Positions 25,339 to 32,691 of a stretch of DNA of 64,000 nt are shown one piece after another. The notes beneath the pieces are model-generated. The model made no database searches, was not told where the DNA came from, and saw nothing but the letters and a program-made list of their open reading frames with translations. Positions within the stretch are counted from its first letter, which is position 1. The number at the start of each line of letters is the position of its first letter. Source of the stretch: Aminobacterium mobile DSM 12262. Lineage in GTDB: Bacteria > Synergistota > Synergistia > Synergistales > Aminobacteriaceae. The DNA is taken from contig NZ_JAFZ01000001.1 in the NCBI RefSeq assembly GCF_000526395.1, positions 930,001-994,000 of the forward strand, read 5' to 3'. The position numbers and the translations under genes were made by a program.

Positions 25339-25670
25339 CATTAGAGAGTTTGTTTTTTATGATCAAGTCTATAGAGGATGGGAAATATCTTTCTTGCCTG
25401 GTAATAAAATACATATAGTAGGTTTTGACAAGATAAGCAAGGCTTATTACTGTTACTTTCCGGAACGTAATAAAATATACATGGCAGATCTTGACGGATA
25501 TATGGAAAAATGGTAATCTTCCATACCATGAAGAACAGAGAGAAAATTCATGAAATACTAAAGAGCCAGCTGATTGTTCAGCAGGCAACGAATAGAGACG
25601 GTTTCTTTTATTTTTATTTTAGCGTGGGTCCCTCTCCTGGGATCGACGCCTAGTTGCGTTGATCTTTTAG
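25339..25670. other. No clear gene; possible gene relic and one hairpin
   Basis: Position 25343-25516 holds an open plus frame (about 57 codons to TAA) with protein-like composition but no start with a ribosome site, perhaps a relic. At 25641-25664 GATCGACGC/GCGTTGATC forms a 9-bp hairpin with a CTAGTT loop, followed by TTTT. Confidence 0.4.
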
Positions 25671-25714
25671 GGCGGGGCCCCTTTCCTTACACGGGAGGGG
25701 CTCCGCCTTTTTTT
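25671..25714 (+). terminator. Strong terminator in the leader of the transporter operon
   Basis: A 12-bp stem GGCGGGGCCCCT/AGGGGCTCCGCC (one G-U) is followed by seven T. It directly follows the hairpin at 25641-25664, and a 142-nt leader then runs to the transporter start. It may be an attenuator. Confidence 0.85.
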
Positions 25715-25856
25715 ATACCTTTAGAGCGAGAAAGAGGTGACGGGTATATAGCTCTTATTAGCACTTTAATAATATAAGATGACCGTACCTGAGACGGCTC
25801 CCGGGACAGAATGTAGCTTTTTTAATAAGTTATAACTGAAAAGGATGGTGAGAAAG

Positions 25857-27068
25857 ATGAAAGAGGATGCCCAGAAGGGAACTATCCTTTCGCAACTTCT
25901 TGATATCACGCAGGTTAAATGGTTTAGCCGATGGCTCATGATTGGTTTTTTATGTCAATCTGTGCTTATTGGCGGAGGTTATGCTACGGGACGAGAACTC
26001 GTCGAGTTTTTTATGATGCATGGACTGTTACAGGGATTATATGGTATGGCAGTTTCCACATTCTGCTTTGCCCTTATAGGTATCCTGACTTTTGATTACG
26101 CTCGTCAATTTCATCTTTATAACTATCGCAGCTTTTTCCAAAGCTTGCTTCCAGGTTCTAGTTGGCTTGTTTTTGAAGTTGGTTATATTTTCCTTGTGGT
26201 GCTTGTAGGTGGTATTTTGTCTTCTGCTGCAGGCACTATTCTTCAACAGTGGTTTGGCGTTTCTTATTGGGTAGGGGTAACGATTCTTCTTGTGGGGACT
26301 TCTGCGCTTCTTTTCGCTGGTGGAAAAGCGATTTCCACTATTCTTTCATATTGGTCTTTCTATCTCTATGCAGTAATGTTTATTTTTCTCGCTGTTGCAA
26401 TTCGTCATTTTGGAATGGACGGGGTCTTTGGAAATATGCTTCGAAATCACGACATTACAGAAAACACCAATTGGGTTATGGGAGGCATAAAATATACACT
26501 TTATAACATGGTGTCTTTTTTGCTTGTCCTTTATGCGTTGAAAGATACAATTAAAACGAGGCGCGATGCTGTTATAAATGGCATTGTTTCGTCCATCGTA
26601 ATGATGATTCCTGCCAGTATTGAGTATCTAGCTATGGTTCCTGCCTATCCTTCAATTTTACAGGATCCGGTTCCTGTCTTCAGCATCCTCAAAAATGATC
26701 TTGGTGGAGGCGTTCTTCTTTCTGCCTATGTATTAATGCTTTTCGGAACGAGCATAGAAACAATTACAGGCTTCGTACATGGCCTCAACGAGCGTATCAA
26801 TTCGGTCTATCAGGAGAAAGGTCGGGAAATGTCTCCTCGAACGAGAGGCCTTGTGGGTTTTTTCGTATTAGTTGTATGTTTTATCAGTGCTAAGGTTGGG
26901 CTCGTGGCACTTATTGCGCGTGGATATTCCTTTATGGCCTGGTACTTTCTTTTTGTTATGGTTTTGCCTCTGGTGACAGTTGGTCTTATGCGTTTGAGAG
27001 GAAAAGAAATAGCACCTGTATCTATTTCCCAAAACCTAGAGGAGGTGAAGGTTCATGTGGAGCCCTAA
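25857..27068 (+). CDS. YkvI-family inner-membrane transporter
   Basis: 403 residues. ATG 25857 is chosen over ATG 25845, which overlaps the AAGGA site. About ten hydrophobic helices run through the protein, beginning with GGGYATGREL near residue 45, a glycine-rich broken helix typical of the amino-acid/sodium symporter superfamily (LeuT fold) to which YkvI-like proteins belong. The following gene overlaps by 14 nt and encodes an aminotransferase, which argues for uptake of the amino acid that enzyme uses. The substrate is unknown. Confidence 0.8.
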   Translation: MKEDAQKGTILSQLLDITQVKWFSRWLMIGFLCQSVLIGGGYATGRELVEFFMMHGLLQGLYGMAVSTFCFALIGILTFDYARQFHLYNYRSFFQSLLPGSSWLVFEVGYIFLVVLVGGILSSAAGTILQQWFGVSYWVGVTILLVGTSALLFAGGKAISTILSYWSFYLYAVMFIFLAVAIRHFGMDGVFGNMLRNHDITENTNWVMGGIKYTLYNMVSFLLVLYALKDTIKTRRDAVINGIVSSIVMMIPASIEYLAMVPAYPSILQDPVPVFSILKNDLGGGVLLSAYVLMLFGTSIETITGFVHGLNERINSVYQEKGREMSPRTRGLVGFFVLVVCFISAKVGLVALIARGYSFMAWYFLFVMVLPLVTVGLMRLRGKEIAPVSISQNLEEVKVHVEP

Positions 27069-28158
27069 AGTTCGGCATCATTTAAGAGATTTTGAACGTG
27101 GAAGCTACATTCATGAAGACGGAGTGCATTCTATAAAATTGAATTGCAATGGTCTTGAATCGACGTTGCCACACGCTCCTGAAGTTGAAGCGTTTATCCG
27201 TGGCTACGATTGGATAACAAACATGTGGGAAACGGGGGATACTTCGTATAAAGCTTTGTCAGAAGAAATTTGTCGCTACTGGAAAGAGTATGCAGATATC
27301 AAAGAAGAGCAGGTAAAAATTGGTTGCGGATCAATGCAAGTTCTGGAAAGAATCAATAAAATCTTTCTTGATGAAAGCGCGACTGTTTTAGGGTATACGC
27401 CGCAGTTCGTTGAATATATTACAGAGGTTCGAGTGTCTGGGGCTCGTTTTGAAGCTGTTCCGATGAAACGAGAAGAGAACTTCCTTTTCCACGTGAACTC
27501 TTTACTTGATGCACTAAAAAAGGAACAGACCTTACTTTACATAGATAACCCTAATAATCCGACGGGGCAGCTTATTCCTCTTGATCAAATAGAAGCACTT
27601 GTAGCTCGAGCTCGTGACCTTGGGGTTGTGGTGGTAGTCGACGAAGCCTATGGAGATTATGCTCCTAAAGATGCTTCAGCCATGCAACTTATATCAAAAT
27701 ATAAAAATCTCATTGTAACCAGAACCCTTACAAAAGGCTTCCATTTTGCAGGAACTCGTGTCGGTTATGGAGTTTTTAGTGAGGACCTCTGGAAATACTA
27801 CGATAAAGTGAACCTCCCTTTCCCTGTCTCTTCTGTAAGCACCCTTTTAGCGAGGGAAGCCTTGCGAGGTGGAGCTGTCTTGGAGCAAGTCCGAAAGTTG
27901 GTAGGAGAGGAGAAGGTGAAGCTGATTGCAGGACTTAAAGAGAGAGGATATTCTGTGGCAAACACGTATAATCATTGCCCCATATTGCTCGTGTCTCTGA
28001 ATTCCCCCTGCATACATCTGGCTTCCTCTCTCGCTATGAAAGGAATTGGTGTACGATCAGGGGAAGATTATCCCAATTTGGGGAAAAACTATGTACGAAT
28101 AGCAACGCCGTCAAAGGCCTCAGACTTCTTTGAATGTCTTGATAGAGGGAATCACTAA
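27055..28158 (+). CDS. Class I/II PLP aminotransferase, histidinol-phosphate aminotransferase-like
   Basis: 367 residues from ATG 27055 with GGAGGTGAAGG upstream, overlapping the transporter gene by 14 nt. Fold-type I features: DNPNNPTG (164-171), VVVDEAYGDY with the pyridine-binding Asp at 196, and the Schiff-base lysine K227 in TRTLTKGFHFAG. The overall layout is closest to HisC-like aminotransferases. No histidine genes are nearby, so a catabolic role on an imported amino acid is more likely than histidine synthesis. Confidence 0.88.
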   Translation: MWSPKVRHHLRDFERGSYIHEDGVHSIKLNCNGLESTLPHAPEVEAFIRGYDWITNMWETGDTSYKALSEEICRYWKEYADIKEEQVKIGCGSMQVLERINKIFLDESATVLGYTPQFVEYITEVRVSGARFEAVPMKREENFLFHVNSLLDALKKEQTLLYIDNPNNPTGQLIPLDQIEALVARARDLGVVVVVDEAYGDYAPKDASAMQLISKYKNLIVTRTLTKGFHFAGTRVGYGVFSEDLWKYYDKVNLPFPVSSVSTLLAREALRGGAVLEQVRKLVGEEKVKLIAGLKERGYSVANTYNHCPILLVSLNSPCIHLASSLAMKGIGVRSGEDYPNLGKNYVRIATPSKASDFFECLDRGNH

Positions 28159-28576
28159 TGTCACTAATATAACAATGTTCTGTTCAACTATCTTTAATTT
28201 GATAGAAGTTTCTTTCTGTTTTGTCCTTTACAAAAACTCGAAGCTTTGATAACATCGCGAACCAATACAATGTAAATACAAATCTACACAAAGAGGAGGG
28301 ACCATATGTAAAATGTTGATGCTAATTGTATTTCTTCTACACGTCGGTCCTACCCTCAAGTGGTAGCGTAATAACTCTATAAGTAGAGCGGCCGAGACCT
28401 TGTATAGGGTTTCGGCTTTTTTATATCTGAATATCCAAAGCAGGTAAAGCGTTCCAGAACACGATAGGAGGTGACCATTGTTCCAAATCCTGGATGAGCT
28501 ATAGGCGACATAACATATACGCAGCGCTGGACTTACTTTATACATATCTTGCTTTTCAGCATAAGGAGGATTTTAA
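28159..28576 (+). promoter_or_regulatory. Leader region of the LarA-family gene
   Basis: 418 bp. GAGGAGGG (28293-28300) is followed 5 nt later by ATG-TAA, a start-stop minimal frame, and at 28313 by a 17-codon frame rich in Leu, Ile and Val (MLMLIVFLL...) ending at 28366. A terminator follows at 28391-28422. A second strong ribosome site, AGGAGGTGA (28470-28478), precedes a tiny TTG frame, then comes the larA ribosome site. The arrangement suggests translation-linked attenuation. Confidence 0.45.
28391..28422 (+). terminator. Terminator inside the larA-family leader
   Basis: Stem GCCGAGACC/GGTTTCGGC (one G-U) is followed by six T. It either ends the upstream aminotransferase transcript or acts as an attenuator for the gene downstream. 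Confidence 0.85.
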
Positions 28577-29866
28577 ATGTATTCATACGCCATGAATTAT
28601 GGGAAGAAAAGTGTGGAATTTTCTATTCCCTCCAACAATCTACTCGGAGTAATAGATAGCGAATCACTTGCCTCAGAGGGCTCCGAAGAGGAAATTATAC
28701 GTCGTGCCCTCGAAAATCCTATTGGCTCACCCCGATTGGGAGAACTGGTAAAACCTGGCGATTCAGTATGCATAATAGTGTCAGATATAACCAGGGCGTG
28801 GCAGCGAATGTGGGTCTATTTGCCTTTTATAGTTGATGAACTGAACAAAGCAGGGATACGAGACGAAGATATTCTCTTTCTAAGTGCTACGGGAACTCAT
28901 AGAGAACAAACGCCTGAAGAGCATAGCCAGCTTTTGGGGGAAGAATTGTCAAAAAGATTTACTGTAGTGGATCATAAATGTCTTGCACATGAAGACATGG
29001 TTTATATTGGGACTACATCCTACGGTACGCCTGTTAAAGTCAATAAAAAAGCTCTTGAATGTGACCACATTGTTATAACGGGAGCTATCGGGTATCACTT
29101 TATGGCGGGATGGGGAGGTGGCCGTAAAGGAATTTTGCCGGGTATTTCTTCCTATGAAACTGTCATGTCGAACCATGCTCGAGTTTTAGATCCTGAACCT
29201 GGGAAGGGGCGCAACATGGACTGTCGGCCTGGGAATTTTGAGAATAACTACATACATTTGGATATGCTGGAAGCAGCAGAGATGGTGAAGCCCACTTTCT
29301 TGTTCAATGTTATACCAGGAAACGACGGGAAAATAGCTTTTGCCATAGCTGGAGATTGGAAACAAGCTTTTTATGAGGGAACCAAAATCGTTGATCGGAA
29401 AGATGGCGTCATTATTCCAGAGCTAGGTGAGCTTGTTATTGCCACAGCAGGAGGCTACCCGAAAGACATTAACTTCTATCAATCATCAAAAGTGATTGTT
29501 AACGCTATGGAAGCGGCTCCCCACGGTGGCTCGCTTGTCATATTAAGTGCTTGTAATGAAGGGTATGGCAACGATGAAGTCCAATATATGCTTCAACAAT
29601 TCCCGAACACAGTAGAGCGGGAAAAAGAGATACGCCGCGAGTTTACGATCGCTAAATATATAGGGTACATAGTTGGATATGTGGCAGAGAACTGGGATTT
29701 CTATTTAGTCACAGAAATGTCCCCTGACGATTTCAAGGGAACGGGCATTACGGTAGTGAAAAACCTCGATGAGGCCTTAAAGATGGTTTACCAAAAAAAG
29801 GGGACTCAGCTGAAAACATGGCTTATGCCCCATGGTGCTAATACATTACCTAAACTAAAAAAATAG
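28577..29866 (+). CDS. larA: LarA-family nickel-pincer racemase
   Basis: 429 residues from ATG 28577 with AAGGAGG upstream. The catalytic and cofactor residues of lactate racemase are at the same numbers as in the Lactobacillus plantarum enzyme: H108 (ATGTHRE), H174 (GAIGYHFMAG), K184 (GGRKGILPG) and H200 (SNHA). The family interconverts D/L 2-hydroxyacids using a nickel-pincer nucleotide made by LarB, LarC and LarE, none of which is in this window. The substrate may be lactate or another hydroxyacid. It is convergent with arcA. Confidence 0.85.
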   Translation: MYSYAMNYGKKSVEFSIPSNNLLGVIDSESLASEGSEEEIIRRALENPIGSPRLGELVKPGDSVCIIVSDITRAWQRMWVYLPFIVDELNKAGIRDEDILFLSATGTHREQTPEEHSQLLGEELSKRFTVVDHKCLAHEDMVYIGTTSYGTPVKVNKKALECDHIVITGAIGYHFMAGWGGGRKGILPGISSYETVMSNHARVLDPEPGKGRNMDCRPGNFENNYIHLDMLEAAEMVKPTFLFNVIPGNDGKIAFAIAGDWKQAFYEGTKIVDRKDGVIIPELGELVIATAGGYPKDINFYQSSKVIVNAMEAAPHGGSLVILSACNEGYGNDEVQYMLQQFPNTVEREKEIRREFTIAKYIGYIVGYVAENWDFYLVTEMSPDDFKGTGITVVKNLDEALKMVYQKKGTQLKTWLMPHGANTLPKLKK

Positions 29867-29885
29867 GAGGGCGAAAGCCCTCCTA
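29853..29885 (-). terminator. Terminator of arcA, shared with the larA end
   Basis: The perfect 8-bp stem AGGAGGGC-GAAA-GCCCTCCT overlaps both stop codons. On the minus strand it is followed by a run of seven T, so it mainly serves arcA. Confidence 0.85.
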
Positions 29886-31139
29886 AATATTATCGCGCCA
29901 GAGGGGCATAGTGGAACATCGAGGTCCGCCGCCGCCTTTAACAAGTTCGTCGGCCTCAATAGTAACCACATCAATACCGCCTTTTTCCAGAGCTTTTATT
30001 GTGGCCACATTGCGATCCCAAATACAGAGTTTCCCTGGCTCTAAATTGAAAGTGTTCCCTCCTGACCCCGCTCTTTGCTCTGCAAATGCAATGGCTTCAC
30101 TTTCGTCTCCACCTACTTTTATAATTCGCAAAGAGTCTAACTTCAGCACTTTCTTAATAGCCCCAAAGAGGGAATTTTCTCTCTTAATCCGAAGGCGTCC
30201 CTGCTTCCCCCGGGTAATATGAAGCACAGTGAGCTTCTTTTCTATGTAGGGGAAGAAAAGAAATGCATCGTGATCGATCATGTTCAGGAACATATCCACG
30301 TGTACAGAAAGCCCAATAGAATCGGTAGAGCTGAGCCGCGGATTTTCGAACATAAGTGCTAGAACATCTGTAATCTCGCCATTTTGCATTGTCCTTTGGG
30401 CAATTTTTTCTATAGAAGCCGGATGGGTACGTTCATTGATGCCGATAATAAAAACGTTTCGGCTATAGCAGTGAATATTCCCACCCTCCACAGGTGTAGT
30501 ATCTCCTTGGTCTTCTCCATACCATACTTTATAATCGAGATCTTTAAAATCTGGATGATTCCTAAGAATAGATCGAATGCAATAGGGCTCCTTAATGCGA
30601 TCCCGATTGAACATTTTACAGAAAACGACGCCATCCCCCAGCACGGCAGCAGAATCTCGGGAATAAAGGATATTTGACATAGGGAATAGGCTCCACATGT
30701 GTGTTCCCATATCCACGAGATCTACAAGAGAAACTTCGTGAGTCGCCTTATTCAGTTCTTCTTTTGTCATTCCAAAGAAAAGTTGATCTACTAGCTTTGC
30801 GGGAGGAAGGCTCAACAAATATTCTTGCAGTACACTCATCGTTTGCTGCGTTATAAAAGATTGTTCGGTTTTAACTATCTGAGCAATGAGGTCTTTTTTC
30901 ACGGCTGGGATAGCAAGAACATCTCGAAGCAAATCCTCGAAAAGGTAAACTTTGGCTCCAAAGCGTTCTACTACTTCTACCCACTTCTGATGCTCTTCTG
31001 CGGCTTTATGAGGACTTGGTACAGAATCCCAGGCCAAAGATCCTATATTAAGAGGGGTACATCGTTCAATGCCCTTACCGGGAGATTGCATCATCACCGC
31101 TCTGAGCTTTCCAATTTCTGAATTCACTTGAATTTTCAT
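29883..31139 (-). CDS. arcA: Arginine deiminase
   Basis: 418 residues. ATG 31139 has GGAG 9 nt upstream; ATG 31154 abuts its GGAAGGG. Guanidino-group hydrolase motifs are present: VEGGNIHCY, SVHVDMF with the catalytic His and Asp, and the C-terminal nucleophile C408 in GGGGPRCST. It converts arginine to citrulline and ammonia, the first step of the ATP-yielding arginine deiminase pathway. Carbamate kinase, ornithine carbamoyltransferase and the arginine/ornithine antiporter are not in the window. Cytoplasmic. Confidence 0.95.
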   Translation of the reverse strand: MKIQVNSEIGKLRAVMMQSPGKGIERCTPLNIGSLAWDSVPSPHKAAEEHQKWVEVVERFGAKVYLFEDLLRDVLAIPAVKKDLIAQIVKTEQSFITQQTMSVLQEYLLSLPPAKLVDQLFFGMTKEELNKATHEVSLVDLVDMGTHMWSLFPMSNILYSRDSAAVLGDGVVFCKMFNRDRIKEPYCIRSILRNHPDFKDLDYKVWYGEDQGDTTPVEGGNIHCYSRNVFIIGINERTHPASIEKIAQRTMQNGEITDVLALMFENPRLSSTDSIGLSVHVDMFLNMIDHDAFLFFPYIEKKLTVLHITRGKQGRLRIKRENSLFGAIKKVLKLDSLRIIKVGGDESEAIAFAEQRAGSGGNTFNLEPGKLCIWDRNVATIKALEKGGIDVVTIEADELVKGGGGPRCSTMPLWRDNI

Positions 31140-31597
31140 CCGAGATATCTCCATCCCTTCCTGTAGTCAAAAAATAATCCGGGGAAAGACTATCACCCTT
31201 TGCCTTTTTCAGCAATCTGAATTTTGGGTCTAACAAATTATTTTTTTATTCTCTTTCTTCTTAGACATAATACGAATAAAACATGTGTATGAAATAATGT
31301 CCTCCATCTGCTAATCGGAAGAAACGAGCGGTCTCTCTGCCCCAAGAAGAAGCTTACAGCCAATTGCGCGTTTCCACCAGTCGGAAACGAACGGTACCTC
31401 TGTCTCACGAAGAAGCTTACAGTAAATAACATATCAGTAAGATTCCTTGCAGCATCATGTCCCCCATCTCCTCAATAAAAGGAGGTCTTTGTAGTGAGAT
31501 TCTTTATAACAGTGCGCATAAAGTTTAGGTATACTTAATTGCAAAATTGAATATATTTGATCTATAATAAAGTCACACGAAGGGAGGGGATGAGAGT
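31140..31597. other. Intergenic region with imperfect direct repeats
   Basis: 458 bp between divergent arcA and uspA. A 36-bp segment at 31324-31359 recurs at 31387-31422 with 6 mismatches (both end in GAAGAAGCTTACAG). The pair is flanked by ATGTCCTCCATCTGCT at 31297 and the near copy ATGTCCCCCATCTCCT at 31457. I see no convincing coding frame. Confidence 0.6.
31539..31568 (+). promoter_or_regulatory. Promoter of uspA-cupin operon
   Basis: TTGCAA at 31539-31544 and a consensus TATAAT at 31563-31568, 18 nt apart, lie 30 nt before the UspA start. Confidence 0.6.
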
Positions 31598-32053
31598 ATG
31601 AAAAAAGCGTTAGTAGCAATTGACCAGAGTCAGAATAGTCAGCTCCTCATTAGTTATGCCTTTCGTTTTGCAGAGAAAAACAGTATTGAGCGTTTAGATT
31701 TTATTCACGTGTTAACCCGTATAGACCTTACGATACCTGGATATGTTGATTATCCACCTCACTATAATGAAGAATCCATACGGCAATCTTTTTTGAACAT
31801 GATAGAAAAAGGGTTAAGAGACGCTGGAGTTTCAGCAACGCCTTTTGAATTTGTTCTCACTACAGGCACTCCGTACGAAGAGATTTTAAAAATGGCAGAA
31901 AAGAATAAATATGAACTTATTCTTATCGGCCATAGAGGATTGAGCAACCTGGAGCGCTTCTTTATTGGAAGCGTTGCCGCCAAAGTTGTACGTCACGCAC
32001 CATGCACAATTCTAGTACATCTGCCAAAAAGTGAAGAGGCGCCTAAAACATGA
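31598..32053 (+). CDS. Universal stress protein, UspA family
   Basis: 151 residues after GGGAGGGG. One Usp domain: Walker-like start ALVAIDQS with Asp9, and the ATP-binding loop GHRGLSNLERFFIGSVA near residues 109-125, which fits the G-2x-G-9x-G pattern of ATP-binding members. The final VVRHAPCTILV strand is typical. It is probably cytoplasmic and dimeric, with a role in stress or energy signalling. It overlaps the following cupin gene by 4 nt (ATGA), so the two are co-translated. Confidence 0.9.
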   Translation: MKKALVAIDQSQNSQLLISYAFRFAEKNSIERLDFIHVLTRIDLTIPGYVDYPPHYNEESIRQSFLNMIEKGLRDAGVSATPFEFVLTTGTPYEEILKMAEKNKYELILIGHRGLSNLERFFIGSVAAKVVRHAPCTILVHLPKSEEAPKT

Positions 32054-32406
32054 TCATTCGATCAAGCCAAATAGAGGGGCTTGAAAGCCATCCTTTATTT
32101 GGAGTCCTCGAAGGAGTGGAAAGCCGCTCTATTCATCCAGATGATTTCTACGAGGAGAGTATGTTTCATGAAATAAGCTGGGTGGAAATGGAACCTGGCG
32201 CATCTATTCCTATCCATGAACACGAAGGATGCGAAGAGGTAAAAATTATTGTGTATGGTATTGGCATGTACACGGAAGGGAGACAGAAAGAAAGAATAGG
32301 TGCAGGAGATGTAATTTTGACAGAGCGAGGTCTAGAGCATTCTCTTGAGAACATAGGAAGCTACCCCTTAGTTTATATAGCCATTACGTCCCGTTGTAAT
32401 AAATAA
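32050..32406 (+). CDS. Cupin-domain protein
   Basis: 118 residues. Cupin motif 1 supplies H56, H58 and E62 (PIHEHEGCEE) and motif 2 supplies H97 (TERGLEHSLEN), a full set of metal ligands. It is a single small beta-barrel with no other domain, so it could be an isomerase, dioxygenase or sensor; sequence alone does not decide. Its start overlaps the UspA stop. Confidence 0.85.
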   Translation: MIIRSSQIEGLESHPLFGVLEGVESRSIHPDDFYEESMFHEISWVEMEPGASIPIHEHEGCEEVKIIVYGIGMYTEGRQKERIGAGDVILTERGLEHSLENIGSYPLVYIAITSRCNK

Positions 32407-32436
32407 GACTTTTATGGGTTTTTCTTAAGAAAGGGG

Positions 32437-32465
32437 TGGCAAAAATCTAGGGAAGTTGTTATAAT
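32437..32465 (+). promoter_or_regulatory. Promoter of tRNA-Ser(GGA)
   Basis: TATAAT at 32460-32465 is consensus and lies 18 nt before the tRNA. The -35 at 32437-32442 (TGGCAA) is a weak match at 17-nt spacing. Confidence 0.55.
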
Positions 32466-32483
32466 ACCCAGCGTTGCTGGTAA

Positions 32484-32571
32484 GGAGAAGTGGCCGAGTG
32501 GTCGAAGGCGGGCGCTTGGAGAGCGTCTGAACCGAGAGGTTCCGTGAGTTCGAATCTCACCTTCTCCGCCA
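32484..32571 (+). tRNA. tRNA-Ser (anticodon GGA), integration target
   Basis: Acceptor GGAGAAG pairs with CTTCTCC. Anticodon stem GGCGC/GCGTC with loop TTGGAGA gives GGA. Long variable arm; CCA encoded at 32569-32571. Its last 23 bases are duplicated at 36530, marking the insertion site of the element that follows. Confidence 0.96.
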
Positions 32572-32572
32572 T
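32549..32572 (+). repeat. attL: left copy of the 24-bp core repeat
   Basis: The 24-bp sequence from the T loop of tRNA-Ser(GGA) through CCA and one T (starting TTCGAATCTCACC, ending CTCCGCCAT) is repeated exactly at 36530-36553 in the same orientation. Confidence 0.92.
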
Positions 32573-32582
32573 TTGATATCTC

Positions 32583-32616
32583 GTCCCTCGCTATTACAGC
32601 GTAGGGACATTTTTTT
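32583..32616 (+). terminator. Terminator supplied by the element for tRNA-Ser(GGA)
   Basis: Stem GTCCCTCGCT/AGCGTAGGGAC (one bulged base) with loop ATTAC is followed by seven T. It lies just inside the element, replacing the displaced chromosomal terminator at 36563. Confidence 0.88.
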
Positions 32617-32691
32617 ACCCTCATATGTCTTACTGAAGGCAAACTAGTACAAAGTGCTAGTACAAGGAGGCCGGAAGTCTTCACTTTATCT

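Noticed and set aside
25560-25860. T-box riboswitch ahead of the transporter gene
   Set aside because: The conserved T-box sequence AGGGTGGNACCGCG is not present; only generic hairpins are seen.
31238-31432. Minus-strand 64-codon frame with internal repeats
   Set aside because: The repeat in the protein only mirrors the DNA direct repeat; no ribosome site and no family match.
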